From assembly GCA_016839385.1 (NCBI GenBank), contig JAEOUK010000715.1:1-5485 (forward strand): a stretch of DNA of 5,485 bases, read 5' to 3'. Every line of letters starts with the position of its first letter. Positions within the stretch are counted from its first letter, which is position 1. A program made the translations under genes and the position numbers. Of the stretch, positions 5,110 to 5,485 are shown one piece after another. The notes beneath the pieces are model-generated. The model did no database searches and had not been told where the DNA came from. It saw only the letters and a list, made by a program, of their open reading frames with translations. This DNA is from Promethearchaeota archaeon (GTDB lineage: Archaea > Asgardarchaeota > Lokiarchaeia > Sigynarchaeales > MK-D1).

Positions 5110-5485
5110 ATGACCTATAATTTTTCTATCAGTAGTCAGTCCATAAATAAAGTAATTCATGAATTGAATAATGCTAATGAATACATTCGCATGGCGTTAT
5201 TTCAGATACATAACCAACAAATTTTTGATGTTCTAGCTAATAGATTAAAAAATGGGATAAGTGTTGAAATATTCACACTCCCTTATGATGCAATAAATGA
5301 GAATATTAGGGAACGAGTTACAAATGATTTTATAAATTTAGAAAATCTTGGAGCTATTTTATATTTTTCTCGCTGGAATATTGGGGTTCCGGAGAGAACC
5401 TCTACAGCAACACATCGTTGGTACTCCTTCCATGGCAAATTTATCGTAACCGATAAAGCTGCAATTGCTTTGTCCGCTAATTTTA
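5110..5485 (+). CDS. Phospholipase D-family (HKD) nuclease, 3' partial; probable restriction endonuclease
   Basis: 125 codons are visible before the right edge; the frame has no stop in the part seen. ATG at 5110 is the only Met before residue 28 and leaves the expected first helix (INKVIHELNNANEYIRMALFQ). NQQIFDVLANRLKNGISVEIF is the typical PLD strand-helix-strand. The HKD motif is HGKFIVTD, with H108, K110 and D115, followed by ALSANF with S122 and N124. In the PLD-family restriction enzyme BfiI, the catalytic His and Lys lie at about 105 and 107 (from memory), a similar place. Such enzymes cut DNA without metal, via a covalent histidine intermediate, usually as dimers with one HKD per chain. 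Lying downstream of an m4C-type methyltransferase, it is best read as the restriction partner. No Shine-Dalgarno is clear; a -10-like CATAAT is at 5089-5094. Other PLD nucleases or helicase-PLD proteins remain possible because the C-terminus is not seen. Confidence 0.85.
   Translation, partial: MTYNFSISSQSINKVIHELNNANEYIRMALFQIHNQQIFDVLANRLKNGISVEIFTLPYDAINENIRERVTNDFINLENLGAILYFSRWNIGVPERTSTATHRWYSFHGKFIVTDKAAIALSANF

Noticed and set aside
1..5485. CRISPR array, tRNA or rRNA
   Set aside because: No regularly spaced short repeats, and no tRNA-like cloverleaf or rRNA-conserved stretches seen on either strand by eye.

Overview
The window reads as the left edge of an AT-rich accessory (defence-type) island set against GC-rich host DNA. 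The first ~500 bases are clearly GC-rich and encode a protein with a PDZ-like segment and a SnoaL-like fold. From about base 510 onward the sequence is much more AT-rich. The style of the first gene (VLPGSPAE PDZ start joined to a SnoaL/ester-cyclase-like region) suggests an environmental bacterium, possibly Chloroflexota, but that assignment is weak and is inference only.

Layout from left to right: (i) the 3' part of the PDZ/SnoaL gene (+), ending at 506; (ii) a gene-free stretch of about 320 bases whose right part (631-830) is copy A of a 200-bp imperfect direct repeat; (iii) a HEPN-type gene (-), 826-1878, with a visible Rx4H motif; (iv) a divergent intergenic region holding a perfect Shine-Dalgarno in front of a 12-codon mini-ORF (-) and an extended -10 promoter (+); (v) a PDDEXK (NucS-like) nuclease with a DUF5655-like C-terminus (+), 2096-3013; (vi) a 72-codon fragment matching the N-terminus of HsdR-like type I restriction subunits (+), which stops exactly where copy B of the 200-bp repeat begins (3249-3448); (vii) an AT-rich upstream region with a 13-bp palindrome; (viii) an amino-methyltransferase (motifs DPFMGSGTT and TSPPYW) with a RadC-like helix-hairpin-helix N-terminus, 3599-4975; (ix) the first 125 codons of a phospholipase-D-family (HKD) nuclease, running off the right edge.

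Taken together: the methyltransferase and the PLD-family nuclease probably form a restriction-modification pair analogous in parts to BfiI-like systems. The block between the two repeats (HEPN protein, DUF5655 nuclease, hsdR remnant) looks like a separate defence-type module, partly decayed. The two repeat copies are 86% identical over 200 ungapped bases. On the minus strand each carries a TTGACA-16-GATACC promoter-like pair, and a hairpin plus T-tract just downstream of it; copy B's hairpin is perfect and copy A's is damaged. The repeat, its possible role in assembling or deleting the block, and the HhH-methyltransferase/PLD pair are the least ordinary things here.
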